NCBI GenBank assembly: GCA_027946555.1
Contig: JAPEVC010000128.1
Span: 1 to 64,000, forward strand
Direction: 5' to 3'
Source: Gnomoniopsis sp. IMI 355080
Lineage: Eukaryota > Ascomycota > Sordariomycetes > Diaporthales > Gnomoniaceae
Length of the DNA stretch: 64,000 nucleotides
Made by a program: the position numbers and the translations under genes. How positions within the stretch are numbered: the stretch's first letter is position 1; every line of letters begins with the position of its first letter. Below the pieces are notes generated by a model. It was not told where the DNA came from. It saw nothing but the letters and a program-made list of their open reading frames with translations, and made no database searches. Below, in pieces: positions 12,301-25,884 of this stretch.

Positions 12301-14130
12301 TTATCGACATTGATACGCTGGCTAGACAGCGGATTGAACCTTCTCTCGGCCAAGGGCGAGGCCCCTTCTTTGAACAGGGCATCGGACCCCGACCCGGCAG
12401 GAGGAGCGCCTTGCACTGAAGCAGCCCGAGAAGCTTCGGATCGTCCGCCACTCCGTGCATGCTGGATGTTAGCCAGAAGATCACCAGGGCTTGGGGCATC
12501 TATTGCATTCGAGTTTCGCTCCTGAGGTGGTAAAATTGTCGACCCAACAACAGACCCCTTCATCGCGTGTAAGACAGCCTCCTTCCGAAGACCAGTAGAG
12601 GATCGACGACGGCGACGATTCGAGGCTGCAGCGTTGTGGAGAGCAATGCCCTTCGCCGCTTCCTTTTCTCCCATTCGCTCTCTTTCTCGCTTGAACTTTT
12701 CTTTCAAACGCACTAGAGGATCACCTCGCAGCGGGTTTGGTAATTGAGACACGGTATACCGGGTCATGCTTTTCTCAGTCTGCAGAACCTCGGCGGTCAG
12801 ACCCAAGTAGCTGAAGGCCGTGGCTAGAGTGACCCTCTGAAACCGGGACAAGATCAGGTGCACGATATGTGCTGTCGCTTTCGGGTATGTCCTGATGAGG
12901 CGACGAAACGCACTTGCCGGGATGATGGCAATGGTCGTGTCGACAGATGCGCGAGCAATGATATCCGGATGTGCCGAGCTCGTGACACTGTGTTTGAGCT
13001 GTGGCCGCTGGGGATACCGAGGAGCAGGGCCGTCGTCAAGTGACATAGGTGGAACCCTTGGCAAAGTGCCACCACTTGCAGGCACCTCTTGAATCCTCAC
13101 ACCTCGACTGGTCCCGTCTTCAGACATAGGAGTGGTCGGAAAGGAAGAATCAAGTGATTGTCGCATATCTGCAAGCCCTGAGGAGTACCTAGAGTGCCCA
13201 TTTGCAGAGGCTGCAGTATTTGGCACGGAATCTTCATCTTCAGATCGGCACAGTTTTATGTCTTCGGTGAAAAGTGACATGATAGTGAACAAGGAAGACA
13301 TGGGTGCGCCATTTCGTACTTCGGTGAGAAGTTGATAAGGCTGACGTCCCGGATGGGTCTTCTCGCCATCGCTGTCAGAATCCCATGAACCATCACTGTG
13401 AACGGTACTGGACGCCCGTCTGTTGTCCCTGGTGGACTTGACGAAGATTTCAACCAAGCCATCGACCACAATGCAAAAGCCCTGCTCGTTTTCCAGATTC
13501 AAGGTCTCGCCGGCAATCAGCTTCCTGGTCTGCATGCTGCGAGTCAATTCGTGGAAGACAGGCCGCTCCAGGTAGCCGAAGATCTTGATGGCACTCAGGA
13601 ACTCGTCGAGGTAGTTGGACAGCCCCGATTTAATGCCAGCCTCATGGGTGTCGGGAAATAAGTCGACCTCGGGCTCCTTCCGCTGAGGTTCTGGCGGCAA
13701 CCTTGAATACATATTCAGATACCGGTATCGAATCAGCCAAGTGATACCAGATATGACCATCCCCATGATGAGCATTCTAGCGACAAGTTAGCCAAGAAGA
13801 TATAGGCTGGTGTATGGAGGGATCTCCAACTTACAAAGTTGTTGCATTCATAGTCACAGTTAAACTCGTAGAGAACAGATTGAAAAGAAGGGTGGGAATG
13901 GAAATGGTGGTGAGCTTCAGAGCGAAGTAAATGATAGTGGAGAGCAGCTGCAATATCCACAGGATCACTCTCGCAATCAGGCCTACCCACGAAGAGGAGC
14001 CGTGAGCGACAACGACATCACTGGCGCGGGTGATGGCGGACGACAGCGCGGTGGTCGGGACACCGGTGGTACCAACGGCGCTCGTCACAGCAACCGCAGT
14101 TGCGGTGGAGGTGGTATCGAGTGCATCCAT
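9309..14130 (-). CDS. nte1: Lysophospholipase NTE1 (patatin-like), 1521 aa
   Basis: Three exons: 14130-13835, 13776-10871 and 10672-9309. NTE1 is an ER membrane serine esterase that deacylates phosphatidylcholine and lysophosphatidylcholine to glycerophosphocholine. Hydrophobic segments at residues about 45-120 anchor the N-terminus; the first intron falls between them (NATTL/MLIMG). Three cyclic-nucleotide-binding-like domains follow (IVVDGLVEIF, YYVIDGFLDM, YLVLNGRLRL). The patatin domain shows GGGGARG (oxyanion hole), GTSIG with nucleophile Ser about 1251, and DGG with catalytic Asp about 1369. Length and order match fungal NTE1. The second intron is long (198 nt), but splicing restores the conserved YVADTSVNSPW. 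The long Ser-rich linker between the first two CNB-like domains looks disordered. Opposing chemistry to CHO2 at the other end of the window is notable but probably unrelated to position. Confidence 0.96.
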
Positions 14131-15766
14131 TGTGGAAGCAGTCGACTGGCGGTAACAGACGCTCTCAGATTACAAAGCTCCCGACTGGAACTCACACAGG
14201 TCGCCTAGGTGCAGCACATGATGCGAGCCTCGACGCCGATTGGATGGCGGTCGACGAGAGGACACAGCACTTCATCGATTGATCGAGGTCGCAGTAGTGC
14301 AACGTCTGCGGGCGGACGGGTGGAAGCAAGAAAGCAGCGGAGGAAGAACGAGTCGAGCGGATGAGGATGGTCGAGCAAATTTGCAGAATGGAAAAAAAAC
14401 TGTGATGTGTTGATTTGCTACGCTGAGGGATGCAAAACCCGTGTGATGTCGCGTTTCCGGCAGGCGGTCAGGTTTGTCTCGATAGAGCTTGTACCGGAGC
14501 TCCGGTTCCGCCGAAGCACGGGTCAGCTCGGCTCTAGCACCAATCATAGGCTGGAAAGTGCCGGGGTGGGCCTGCCTGACATGCCATAGTGAATCTCTGG
14601 CGCCAAGCGATGAGGCTCAACTTTCCGATGTAATGGATCGTTCACCTCGTTACCAGTTCTGCAGATTCTACCTAGGTGTGATTGCGCTATCTGTCCAGTG
14701 GGAGTCTATGCGATGTGCGGCTCGGCACTGTAACCGAATCTACGGATACTATGGTATGCAAGCCAGTCCAGCCAGTTTGATAGGCTGACCGACCACTTGT
14801 TTCGGAGTTTTGCATTGAAGAGGCTTGGTGCAACGCATGCCATGTGAGGTTCAGTCTGCAACTTATATGAATGACACAGAATTATCCGTCAGCGTAGAAA
14901 TACTATACGACAATAAGTCTTATATACTGGAATTCCTAGATACACAGAAAGTGTACCTGCTGTCTTGGGGTGCAGAAAGCAAGCTCCTTTCCGATAACTG
15001 CAGTCATGCTGACAGGTACCTCTATACAAGCTAGAATCCCCACAGGGGAACTTCAACTGTCTCCCTGTAAGATATTATGAGTCACCTGCACGGAACAAAG
15101 ATGAGGTCTCCAGATCATGCATGACCCTGAGGATCAGATTGAATCTGCATTGAAGGTTTGTCTAGTGCTGACTGAAGTCCCAAGGCCCAAGGGTAGAGTC
15201 AAGGCGTCAATTTTGTGTAGGTAGATCGAATGTGGTTGCCTCGTCCAGGCAGATGTTTAAGGGTTCAAGATCAGATTGATTAGGATGTAGCTCTTTTGCT
15301 ACATCCTTGTCCTGATAGCCTGCATCAAGTGTGCTCGACCATACTCGTGTATAGATAGGAAGCCCAGTCTTATTAGCCGAAGGGGACAAGCGATACCCCA
15401 CCTTTTCTTCATCTGAACTTCACCAATTCTGTCTCACCGCACCACAGCACATATGTCAGCACTTGGCCCAAAGTTGCGTATTTTCCGGGTCCTTGCTATC
15501 AATTAGTGGTGCCTTTTCGGGAAGGTCATACATCTCTTGGGGGGCCTTTCTTCCCATCTCTGACTGTGTTGCAAGGCTGGACCCTTGCGGCGCACGCGGC
15601 GAGCTTATGTGCGCAATAGTCCTAGTGCGCAATACCCGCTGTATGCACTTGTAGTGCTTACATTATCTCAATAATAACCAATTCATGGCTGGTTCCAAAG
15701 TCCCATCAATTCTCTTCCTTCATACCTGTTCCTCTATACCGAGGTGATTCAACTAGGGAGATCACC
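14131..15766. promoter_or_regulatory. Divergent intergenic region, NTE1 / ABC transporter
   Basis: About 1.6 kb separates the start codons of NTE1 (leftward) and the ABC-C transporter (rightward), so both promoters lie here. The longest open frames (about 60-100 codons) have no recognisable content. An ACCTAGGT palindrome occurs at 14670-14677. I see no specific operator. Confidence 0.5.
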
Positions 15767-18700
15767 ATGGAGGCACAACTAGAGGAGTTGCAATGGGCAA
15801 CGCCATTTGTACCACTACGTGCATTTTTACAAAGCAAGCATACACTCGTCCAAGTCACTGCTAGGTATGTCGAGTCATTTCATAGAATGTCGAGTTTTGT
15901 CTGATCATTCAAATTATAATGGCATTGTCTGGGAGTGGTGTTGCAGATGTAGTGTAACTAACGCAGACTTTGTCTTGTTCGTAGCACACCCGAAGTCGGC
16001 TGGACACAGGCCGTCGCTCACTTCGTTGACACGGGTTATCTTCAATATATCTCTCTCGCTTTTTCACTGATCTGGCTGGTCGCAGCACTCTACCGCTCAA
16101 GGAACACCGAGCCCGCACAATCTAGCAAAACCTCCAGGATCCGCAAGCGCTATGAGTTGCCATCCCAGGTCGCCCGCTCTGCGGCATTAGCCTTCCTCAT
16201 CGTCTCGGCGCTGAAGGGTGCACCTCAATTATGGCCCAACGTCATCCTTACCGGGTTAGCAGTCCTGCTTGGTCTCACTCGCCTCATAAACCATTCAAAG
16301 TGGCGGCATCTTGCCCTTCATCAGGTCAATTTCCTCAATACTGCCTCTTTCGTGCTACTGGCAGCTGCGCAGCTCCTACCATTGCTGGAGGTCAACACGT
16401 CCTACCACCTCACAGATGAAGTCATAGGTGCCGTCGCTTCGTTAGGAGCAGCACTTTCGATCGCGTTGTGGACTCCACGAGAATGGGCTCCGCCGGCTGT
16501 CAGCTTCGAGATTGCCCACCGGTCGGCTGATGCTGGCCCGGCCCCGGAAGAGACTTGCAGCTGGGGAAATCTCTACCTTACATTTGAGTGGCTCTCGCCC
16601 CTGATCTGGAAAGGTTGTCGGAGACCAGTCGAGATGGACGAGTTGCCCGCTTTGCCCTGGTACGATGAGCCGCTATATCTTCTATCAAAGGTTCAGGAGG
16701 CGCGTGCGAAGAGCAAGAGCACCTTTTGGACAACAATTCGATTCTTGCGCAAGGAACTCTCTCTCATGATCATCTTCACCATCATCAATTCCTCAGTGGA
16801 CCTCGTTCGGCCTTTCGCCATGTACCAACTTTTAGCCTACATCGTCAGCCCCGAGACTGCGGTACTGAGTCCTGTAATATGGTTGATTCTGCTCTTTGTC
16901 GGTCCCATGACAAAAACTGTTTTTTTCCAGCAGTATATTTTCACTTCGACCCGGTTGATCGTCCGCGCCAAGGCCGGACTTACGCAAGAGCTCTATGTTC
17001 GAGCCATGTCCTCTATGGAGCTCGATGGCGACGTACTGAACGATGAGAAAGGGAAAGCGGTCACCGCGAAGAAGACTACGCATGCCGGTCAACTTCAAAA
17101 TCTCATGTCAGGAGATATAGACGCTGTTTGGCAGGCCCGCGATGTCATCATGGTAGGTGTGGGAGCGCCCGTAGGTACGGGGATCGCTTTTATTGGTCTG
17201 TATAGCATTCTGGGCTGGCCCGCACTAGTTGGAATCACCCTCCTTATTTTGGGCATTCCCCTCCCAGTCTATATCGCACAACTCATGGGGAAAAGCCAGC
17301 GTCAAGTCAAGGCAACACTGGATGCTCGCATCTCACTCATCTCGGAATACCTCGGCTCGATCAGGACGATCAAGTACTTTGCCTGGGAGGATGCCATGAC
17401 AAAGATCGTGGATTCGGCCCGAGAGCAGGAACAAAAAGTTCTCTGGCATATTTCCCTTCTATGGATGCTGCTGGGCCAAGTAGGGGAGATCATGCCTATG
17501 GTTGCCTTAGTCGCCATGTTTTCCCTGTACACAACCGTGATCAACGAGCCCTTGACGGCCCAAGTTGCCTTCACAACTCTGACCCTAGTTGCGACGATCC
17601 GAGAACATTTTACTAATCTTGGTTATTTCTCCAAGCATCTGATGAACGCCAAGATTTCCATTGAGCGTCTCGATCGGTATTTTAACAGTACAAAGCCACT
17701 CATCGATTATCCAGAGGGTCCCCTGTGTATCAAGAACGCCACGTTCAAGAGGAACCAGAGTGCTGACTTTATCCTTGAGAATGTATCGATCGATTTCGTT
17801 GAGGGAGGTCTCAACACTATCCAGGGTGCCTCGGGATCTGGTAAGACGACTCTTCTCCTCGCGATCCTAGGTGAGACAATCAAGGAAGCTGGCGAGGTCA
17901 CACGACCCGGGGATGTCGCCTTTTCATCCCAGACGCCGTGGCTCCAGAATGAGACTATCAAAAACAACATCCTATTCAGTTCCGAGTACGAGGAGGTCCG
18001 GTACCAGCGGGTGATTGAGGCCTGTTGTCTTCCAGAGGACTTGGCGGAGCTCGTAAATGGTGACGAAACCTTGGTGGGCGAAAATGGTACGGCATTATCT
18101 GGTGGCCAGAAGTCCAGAGTGGCTCTGGCTAGGGCACTCTACTCCAAGGCGCCGCTACTCTTGTTGGACGATATTTTCTCCGCGCTTGACGCGAAGACGG
18201 CTTCTTCAGTCTGGAAGCTATGCTTTTGTGGTGACCTCCTGAAGGGCCGCACTGTCGTGCTAGTCACCCAAATCAACTGGATCGCAGAGCAGTCGGACCT
18301 GACCGTGAGACTAGAGAACGGTACCATCGTGAGCAAGGAGCAGAATCTCGGCGTGGTCCGCAAGTCTATTCAACTCTTGAAGGACGAGGTCGAGGGAGAT
18401 ACCAACAAGCCCATCAACGGCACCGACGAGAATGGAGCACACGGCACAAACGGCACCGGAAATGGGAATGGCGAGGCAACGAAACCAATAGCCACCAAGA
18501 AGGATGAAATTGACGATGAAATGAAGGCCACAGGAAAGACTGGGCGGCTGTCTTTCTTCCAATACATGGTCTATTTCGGCGGCGTGGGCTATGCACTTTT
18601 TGCACTTTTCAGCACATTCTTGTCTCTTAGCGTCTATTACGGAATTACCCTGTGGGTTGGCATCTGGGTCGACGAGATAGACTCTGGACATGCCCGAGAT

Positions 18701-20634
18701 ATTTCATACTATCTGGGTATCTACACGGCTTTGGCGGTCGGCAGCCTTATCCTTGATGCTTTCCAATTTCTCATTTATGCCAATGGAGGCTGGAGAGCCG
18801 CCAAGAGACTTCATGCAGCCTTTATCCGGAGTGTCATGAACGTCTCTCTCAACTGGTTCAAGGTATGCCTACGCCCCTTTAGCTATCACTATGTCTTCTC
18901 TGTGAGACTTCCCTATTGATTCATTTTCCACAGGAAACCCCTACTGGCCGAGTCGTCAACCGCTTCTCTCGAGATATGGCATCTCTAGACAACATGCTCT
19001 ACCGCCTCCTCCACGCCACCGTCGTCCTTGTTGCCGGACTCATCTTTCAAATGGCCGCCATCTCCTCCATTATGCCCATCTTCCTCATTCCCGGTCTCAT
19101 CGCCATCGTCATCGGCTCCGCAACAGGCGAAGCCTACACACGCACCGCCGTCGTCGTCAAGCGCCTCGTGTCCTCCTCCCAGTCGCCCGTTTTCTCACAG
19201 TTCGCAGACGACATGGCCGGCATCCAGATCATTCGCGCCCGCAAAGGCATCCCGCAGTCCTTTGCCAACCTGCTCGCGAGCAGGCTCCGGGGCTACAACC
19301 GCGCCTCGGAGACCAACTACAACCTCAACCGCTGGGTGGGCCTGCGCGTAGATTTCGTCACATCGATTGTCACTGTCCTGGCGGCCATCATTGCTATTTC
19401 CAAGATCGGCATCATCCCCGCCGGCTTGGTGGGCTTCTCGCTCACCAACGCCAGCGGCCTGTCGACTTCCATCTTGTATGTGGTGCGCATGCTGAACGAG
19501 CTCGAAGTCGAGATGCAGAGCTTCCATCGTGTCAAGGAATACGCCGCCCTAGAGCCAGAGGAAAAGACCACTACGCCCCATGACCACCACCAACCCGAGA
19601 GCCTCGTCCCCTCCGATCCACTGGCGACCTCCATCCCCAAGAACTGGCCGCAGACAGGTGCCATCGAGTTCCGCAACGTCACCATCCGCTACGACCCCAA
19701 CGGCCCGGACATCCTCAAGGACGTCAACCTCTCTTTCTCTGCAGGCGAACGCATTGCCGTCGTTGGCCGCACCGGCTCTGGGAAGAGCACCCTCGTACTC
19801 TCCCTATTGCGCTTCACCACCATCGTGCAAGGCCAGATCCTTTACGACGGCGTCGACATCACCAACATCCCTCGCAAACGCCTCCGCCAAGCCCTCACCA
19901 TCATCCCGCAAGAGGCCGTCCTCTTCAACGGCACCGTCGGCACAAACCTCGACCCCGCGGGGGACGTCGCGCCCGAGGTATGCTACCACGCCCTCCGACG
20001 CTGCGAAGGCATCGCCAGCTTCCAATTTCGCGACCGCGACCTCAACCTCGACTCCTCTAACGAAGACGAGGACACCCCGCTCCCCAACGAGCAAACCGCT
20101 CTCCTCTCCGCGCCCCCACCACCCGCCCTAGTCGCCATCGCAAAGTCCGCCTCGGGCCTCTCACTCGACACCACCGTCGACGCCAAAGGCGAGAACTTCA
20201 GTCATGGCCAGCGGCAGGTGCTTTCGCTCTGCCGCGCACTCGTGCGCCGCAGCAAGCTGATGCTGCTGGACGAGGCCACCGCCAGCATGGACTACGAGAC
20301 AGACAAGGGCATCCAGACAGTGCTGCGCGACGAGCTCTTCCAGACCGGCCGCGATCGTACGCTGGTCACAATTGCGCATCGGTTGCGGACAATTGCGGAT
20401 TACGATCGGGTGGTTGTTATGGGTGCGGGGAGGGTGCTTGAGTAAGCAATTTTTGCATAATCGCTCCCTTTCTTTCCTGGTACTACTTCATGTCCATTTT
20501 GGGTATATGCTAACAATTCTACTCACAGAATGGGTTCTCCCAAAGAGCTTTTCACGGCCAAAGGCTCCTTTTACGACATGGTCCAACACAGCGGCGAAGT
20601 AGAGGACCTGGAGGCCATCTTTGCCTGTTCATAA
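15767..20634 (+). CDS. Full-length ABC-C (MRP-type) transporter, 1529 aa
   Basis: Four exons: 15767-15864, 15985-18862, 18934-20441 and 20529-20634. The order is an N-terminal helical TMD0-like region (to about residue 170), TMD1, NBD1, a Gly/Asn-rich linker, TMD2 and NBD2. NBD1 has Walker A GASGSGKTT (about residue 646), signature LSGGQ and Walker B LLLLDD, where Asp replaces the catalytic Glu. NBD2 has GRTGSGKST (about 1271), a variant signature FSHGQ and LMLLDEA with the Glu intact. One degenerate and one consensus ATP site is the rule in MRP-family exporters. These move glutathione or other conjugates, bile-acid-like compounds or toxicants across vacuolar or plasma membranes; the substrate here cannot be told. 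Exon 1 (MEAQLEELQW...) was chosen because its splice gives a continuous frame into TMD0. No biosynthetic genes flank it. Confidence 0.94.
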
Positions 20635-21434
20635 GGGTCATGGATATATTACACCGAGAGGACTGATCTAAAAAGGTCGATCTGCCTCGATGATCTGCGT
20701 TCAATGGTGCCGCATATGTTATTGCGAGTGAGACATACATCTCCGAGATCACCGACGCACTCTCGGCTATTGCGGCGTAGTAATGGGGAAAAAATGATAG
20801 ATACTTGAAGAATTGTGATTGCGTGAGCTGATCAAAATTATGAGAAGAGCTCTGGGAGAGAATTCATAGATTATTGGGATAGTGTCCATTTTGATTTCGA
20901 TATATAGACAGGTTGAGGATGGAACCCTCAGTACTTACCTAGGTAGGTATTCATCATCATCCAGCCAAAAGTCTTTTGTGACGCATTCCATGTCCCGTCC
21001 TTGTGCAATCGTTGTTTAAGCAATTCGAGGTGGTAGGGGTGAGGGCCACACAGGTGGATGGTCTGCATACCAATCTCACACACCTGACATCTAGATTCTT
21101 ACCCACGATGGCAGGACGACCTTGGTGCACAGTATGTGGGCTGTATCAGAAAATCAATTTTCAAAGGGTGCAATTGTATTAAATGTCAATTGTGTCATGC
21201 CATTACCCAGGCGCACGCCAATGCCACCTCATTTTTCCACCACCCCTGAACCAATGTCATGAATACCAACTTTTGTTGTCCGTCTAAGAATATATACACA
21301 CGAATTCACGTGTCAAGAAACTAATTACAAAGTCCGTCCGTTCTGATGCAGAGAAGAGAAAGTCCAGCAGGCACCTCGTAAGCAGCCTCTGTTCACGTTA
21401 CACGCCACTTTTCTTATGAAAGCGAGTGATGAAA
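20635..21434. other. Convergent 3' spacer
   Basis: Eight hundred bases lie between the ABC transporter stop and the glucanase stop, so both 3' UTRs are here. An ACCTAGGT palindrome extended to TACCTAGGTAGGTA lies at about 20936-20949. No gene is seen. Confidence 0.5.
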
Positions 21435-22878
21435 TCAGAGCACCAGCGAAGCGGCCAAGAGAGCCACGAAGGCCGCAACGGAGGAGACAACATTAGCACC
21501 AGCGCTGTTTGTGGTAACAATACTAGAGCTCGGGGCCGAAACAGAAGAGGTGTAGGTTGCATTGGAGCCATAACCAGAGCCTGACCCAGAGCCTGACCCA
21601 GAGCCTGATCCAGAGCTTGAACCTGAAGAACCACTGCTTGGGCTTGAACCAGCGCCCGTGGTGACCGCGCTCGCCGAAGCGCCAGATCCAGTGGGGACAC
21701 CCGCGGAAATACCAGGGGAGCCGCTCTCGGCGCCGGTTGCAACTGCGGAGGCAGAGACCGCAGTGCTGGCAGTGCCCGTGGCGGTGGATGATGATGAAGA
21801 AGATGCGTTGCAAGACAAATCAAAGAGCGGAGTGGAGCTCAGGGTAGATCCGACGATTCCAAAGCTAGGGGAGGGGGTGGTCGGAGCAGCGTCTTGCAGA
21901 GTATACCACCAAGTGTTGGTCGATCCGAAAAGGGAGCATCCGACCTCGTCCCAGTATGTTTTGGCGTTGTCAATGGAGGCAACAGCTTCATTGGCCGTGG
22001 GTCCGCTCACGGGCCATCCGGTCTCAGTGATCCAAACAGGCTTTCCACCAACTGCTGCCTTTGTCTGGTCAACAGCGCTGTCGAAGAGAGATTGGCCGGT
22101 CGAAATGGAGTTGGCCATGGTAGTCTGTAGTGTATCAGAATGATATTCAACCGCGTATCAGGTCAGGAAAACATACCTGGAAGTAAGGATACGCATCAAC
22201 GCCGATCCAGTCAGACGCTGTCGCGACAGCACTGTTGGAGGCATTCACCCAAGCAGTCCAGGTGTCAACATGGCCAACAGGCACACTAGCAAAGGCCGTG
22301 TTGGCAATGGCAGCCTTGACTTGAGCGATGTAATTAATGATGGTGTCAGGCTCGGCACCAGGGTTCTCGTTGTTGGCAATTCCAGTGGGGCTGATGCGGT
22401 ACAGATCCTCAGAACCGACCGAGATACCGGCAACCTGGCCAGCAAGGCTGGAGCCGTAAGTGGTGATGGCTGATTTGAGAGCAGCAATCTCATTGTCGAA
22501 GCCAGCATCACCGCCAGATGCCCAAAGTCCCAGTAGCAGAGAGGTCTGGGTGCTGATAGCAGCAGGAATAGCCTGGTTGACAGAGTTTGTAGTGCCGCCT
22601 TGCTGGAATGAGGGTTAGCAGAGGGGTCAGGTGAAACATGGGACATTGTCAACAAAAAACAACAACACATAAGGTGTGCTTACAATCATGGTGTAAAGGC
22701 GAGCCGAGCTAAAGGTCTGAGGAGCAGAGATGAGACCCTGGGCAGCCTTGAACTCAGCCTCGTAGTCGCTTTGGACCTTGACGGAGCCGTCTGTGAAGGT
22801 AGCACCGTAGTTGAAGCCAACGTACGCTCCCATGGCTGGAGACGCCGCAAGAGCAAGGACGGCTGGTGAAGTGAGCAT
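21435..22878 (-). CDS. eglC: GPI-anchored endo-beta-1,3-glucanase, GH17 (EglC-like), 436 aa
   Basis: Three exons: 22878-22684, 22602-22177 and 22124-21435. A short signal peptide (MLTSPAVLALAASPAMGA) precedes the GH17 fold, which opens YVGFNYGATFTDGSVK. The acid/base is Glu about 130 in VGSEDLYR and the nucleophile Glu about 241 in WITETGWP. The enzyme cuts beta-1,3-glucan in the cell wall. After the catalytic domain comes a Ser/Thr/Gly-rich stalk with repeated SG dipeptides, then an omega-site region (NSAGANVVSS) and a hydrophobic tail typical of GPI addition, so the product should be wall- or membrane-bound. Alignment with Aspergillus EglC supports both splice junctions (LYTMI/QGG and YPYFQ/TTM). 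ATG 22878 is chosen because an upstream in-frame TTG is not a credible start and the signal peptide begins there. Confidence 0.95.
21573..21620 (-). repeat. 12-nt tandem repeat coding the Gly-Ser stalk
   Basis: Four head-to-tail copies of a 12-base unit of the form CCAGAGCCTGAC on the plus strand, encoding Ser-Gly repeats in the glucanase stalk. The copies differ by one or two bases. Such repeats readily change length between isolates. Confidence 0.85.
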
Positions 22879-25224
22879 TTTGAGAATGTTGAGAATGTTC
22901 AAGTCGTCGAGATGATAAACAAAGAATTCTGATTTGATGGAGCCAGAAAATAGTAAGCCTGAAGTAGTCCGAGTGCAAAAATGAACTGGCGATGCAGATG
23001 TGGATGTGGAGTGATTGTCAATGTTGTTGGTATAATTGTGTTCGTTCCGGTCCGAGTAAAGCGAGAAAGAGGAAGAACCAGAGAAGTTCGTGAAAGAGTG
23101 GAAGGAACTATTTGTGCAAGGTCAGTGGCGTGCTTTCCGTGGAGTGATAAGTCCTCGCTGTGTGACAGATGACTATAGCCTCGGACAAGTGAGAGCAGTC
23201 GCGGAGGTCGAACGTACGTTTTGAGTTGTGTGTATGTTAGTATAGATGTCGAATAATCAAGCAATAGTGATGCGTGGGCAAGACTAGAGAGATATATAAA
23301 GAACCGGGGAACAAATCGATCCTCTTGGAAGATCAGCTATGATGAACCTTCTGTCACCCATTGCCATGACCATGCGTGCCATGTGACGTGCACCCAACAA
23401 TAGAGGCCGCAGAGTCAACAAGCCGAGAGTGAAATGATTGGACTGTCTGAAAAGTTGTTTGGTAATATCCTGTTGGAATGTTCGCCCACTAACCCTGGGA
23501 CTTGCAGGAGATGGGTGCCATTGGGCGGCATGGCGGACACGGCTTGCAGCTGTACCTGGAGCTAGTGGCGATGTTTACTACCTGAGCTGGCCTAGCTGTC
23601 TAGGTACATACCTAGAAGGAAGTTGATCTCTTGGCTCGACCGGCTGAACGGCGCCGTGTTTATTTTCCGGCCCCAAAAAGTCCAACGTGCCCGCGTGCCA
23701 AAGCGGCGTGCTGCGCTACGACCTAGGTATGTCAAGTGTTTCCCTAGGCCTTGCATAAGGTTGGTCTGAGGCTAAGCTGATGCAGCGACACATCCAGTTA
23801 TTATCACCACCTACATTGAGATGCATTGATGTCCAAGCAGGTAGTACTGCGTGGATGATGGCCTGTCGTTGCTTTTGGTATGTTTCCCCGGATTTTCACA
23901 CTGCGCATCAGTGGAGAACTAGAGATCAAATCCTGCATATAAGAAGGCAACACAAGCTTTCTCTGGCGGGCACTTTTCAGAACCACAAACAGGGCTCTTC
24001 CCAGGTTTAGTGGAGCTATCGTTCGGGCGGACAAGGGCCCTCGCGCCGGGCGACAGGGGTAGGCGAGTTACCCACATAATAAAATAGTAGACTTGCTGCT
24101 TCCATCACCGTTTGGGCTCGCGTAACCGACCAGCAGACAAGGGTGAGCCCGGCTTGGCTGGGTTCCAGGACCTTGCTTCCTTTCCCAATACGAGCCTTGA
24201 ACATCCATTTCCCGGGTCGCTAGCGTCATAGGCACGCTGTCAAATCTGTCATACCACCAAGCACCAGAAGCAACTACTCATTACGAAAACTTGTTCCTCT
24301 TCGATGTTCGTGACTGACGAAAATAACCCAGCAAAAGCGCCTGTCCACTGAGTCACGAATATCAAAGCTTTCTGTGCTCATGTGATACGACATCAAGCAG
24401 TGAAACCCCTGTGCTTTATAGAACAGGATCCGCTGGTGAGAGTCGTACTTTAGCTCAACCAACTTCGACCTTTTTTTCTACAGTACAATACAGACTTTGC
24501 TGCTGTATCTCGATTTGATCTACTCCCTCACAATGAAGCGCCGCTTTTCGGGGGGGGGGGGGCTTGCCTGCTCCGACCGCGATCACTTTGCCGAGCCGTT
24601 CTGGTTCATTCTCTTGTAGACTGCCAATGAGTTGACAAAGAAACCAGATGAAGGAAGCGTACTGAATGAATGCTTCTGTACTTGATGGTCACCGAAAGAG
24701 GTCCATGGAAAAATGTCTCTGCTACTGTATGGCACTGTGCCTCTCCAGTCTCCCGAGGTCCCAAGCCCCCCTTCTAGCCAGAGCAAGTCACGTTACCTGA
24801 GTGCAACTAGTGTGTCCAATATCCTTATTCAATGGTTCACCAAGTGAGGCTATCGAAAGGTCCTTCATGATGCAAAACCAGAAGTCGAGTCCCCGGGCTG
24901 GGCCGGGAACCCAATCCAGTAGCCAGAACTATGGCTGGCAGCGAGATTCCCCAGAAGGGGGTGCTGCTTTTCTGAATTCTCAGGCAAAACTGAGTAGTCC
25001 ACGATGTGTAAGTACAGTTTATAAAGGGCAGCTATGACCTCTTGCCCAGCTTAGATCTAAGAGTATAGGTCAAAGTTCAGAGAAGTAGGACCGTTCATTT
25101 AAGACTCCCTGCACAGCGATAATTCGGTATTGAGGCACAAGTCCAGAGTCTTACTAAGTCCAAACATGTTGTCAAATTAGCTGCCAAATCGAATCTACGG
25201 ATAGATGCCCTCTTCTGATCAAGA
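22879..25224. other. Gene-poor spacer upstream of the glucanase
   Basis: About 2.3 kb without a supportable gene. A CTTTATATATCTC stretch at about 23286-23299 (minus strand) lies 410 bp upstream of the glucanase ATG and could serve as its TATA region. There are an ACCTAGGT palindrome at 23721-23728 and a run of 13 G at 24550-24562. Short open frames here show no domain content. Confidence 0.45.
24550..24562. repeat. Homopolymer of 13 G
   Basis: Thirteen consecutive G residues in spacer DNA. Such runs are prone to length error in sequencing and to slippage in vivo. Confidence 0.9.
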
Positions 25225-25884
25225 ATGACTCTGCTCCAACGTTTGTTCGGCCGAGACTTGCGTGGTGAGAACGGCTCTCCGTGGCCCTATTGTTGTGATG
25301 AAGTCGCTGGAGAAACTCTCGAGAACAGCGCACAAATCTCCTTCCGACAACGGAAACACATCGATGGCGAGATTCTCAGTGTCGGCCTCGATGACGACTC
25401 TAAGATTCTTGTCGCCTTGCTCGCACCGCGGCTCAGCAAGTCGTCCTCAACAGAAACGTGTGCAGATTACACCCCGCTGGTGCAGGGTCGCAACAACACA
25501 GCGCTCTTTGTGGGCCTGCCACACGGTGGTTTCTCGAATGCGCACCTGGCAACAGCCGGCACGCTCCTCAAGCGATACACAGAGAGACAAATTGAACTCG
25601 CTTCTTTGCTTCAATCAAATAGTAAGGTGAAACGCATCTCATTCTAGGGCCAGACGAAGAATCAAGAAGCAAAGCAGATTGGCTTCTGTGTCAGACCTGG
25701 ACGAGCTCACGAGGATGTAGTGGCGAGGAAGAGCGGTTTTGCAGTTTCGAGGCTGCTATTTTTCCTCCAGGGCTCGGAGGACTTGTTGGTAGCAGTAGAC
25801 TGAAACTAGCCACACCCACCAAGAAGCCGACAATGTTTGCGTACCACCTGGAATACTCAAAATACGACGCCTTCATTCGGATCA

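Noticed and set aside
15767..20634. ABC transporter as part of a secondary-metabolite cluster
   Set aside because: Its neighbours are NTE1 and a wall glucanase, with no synthase, P450 or regulator nearby.
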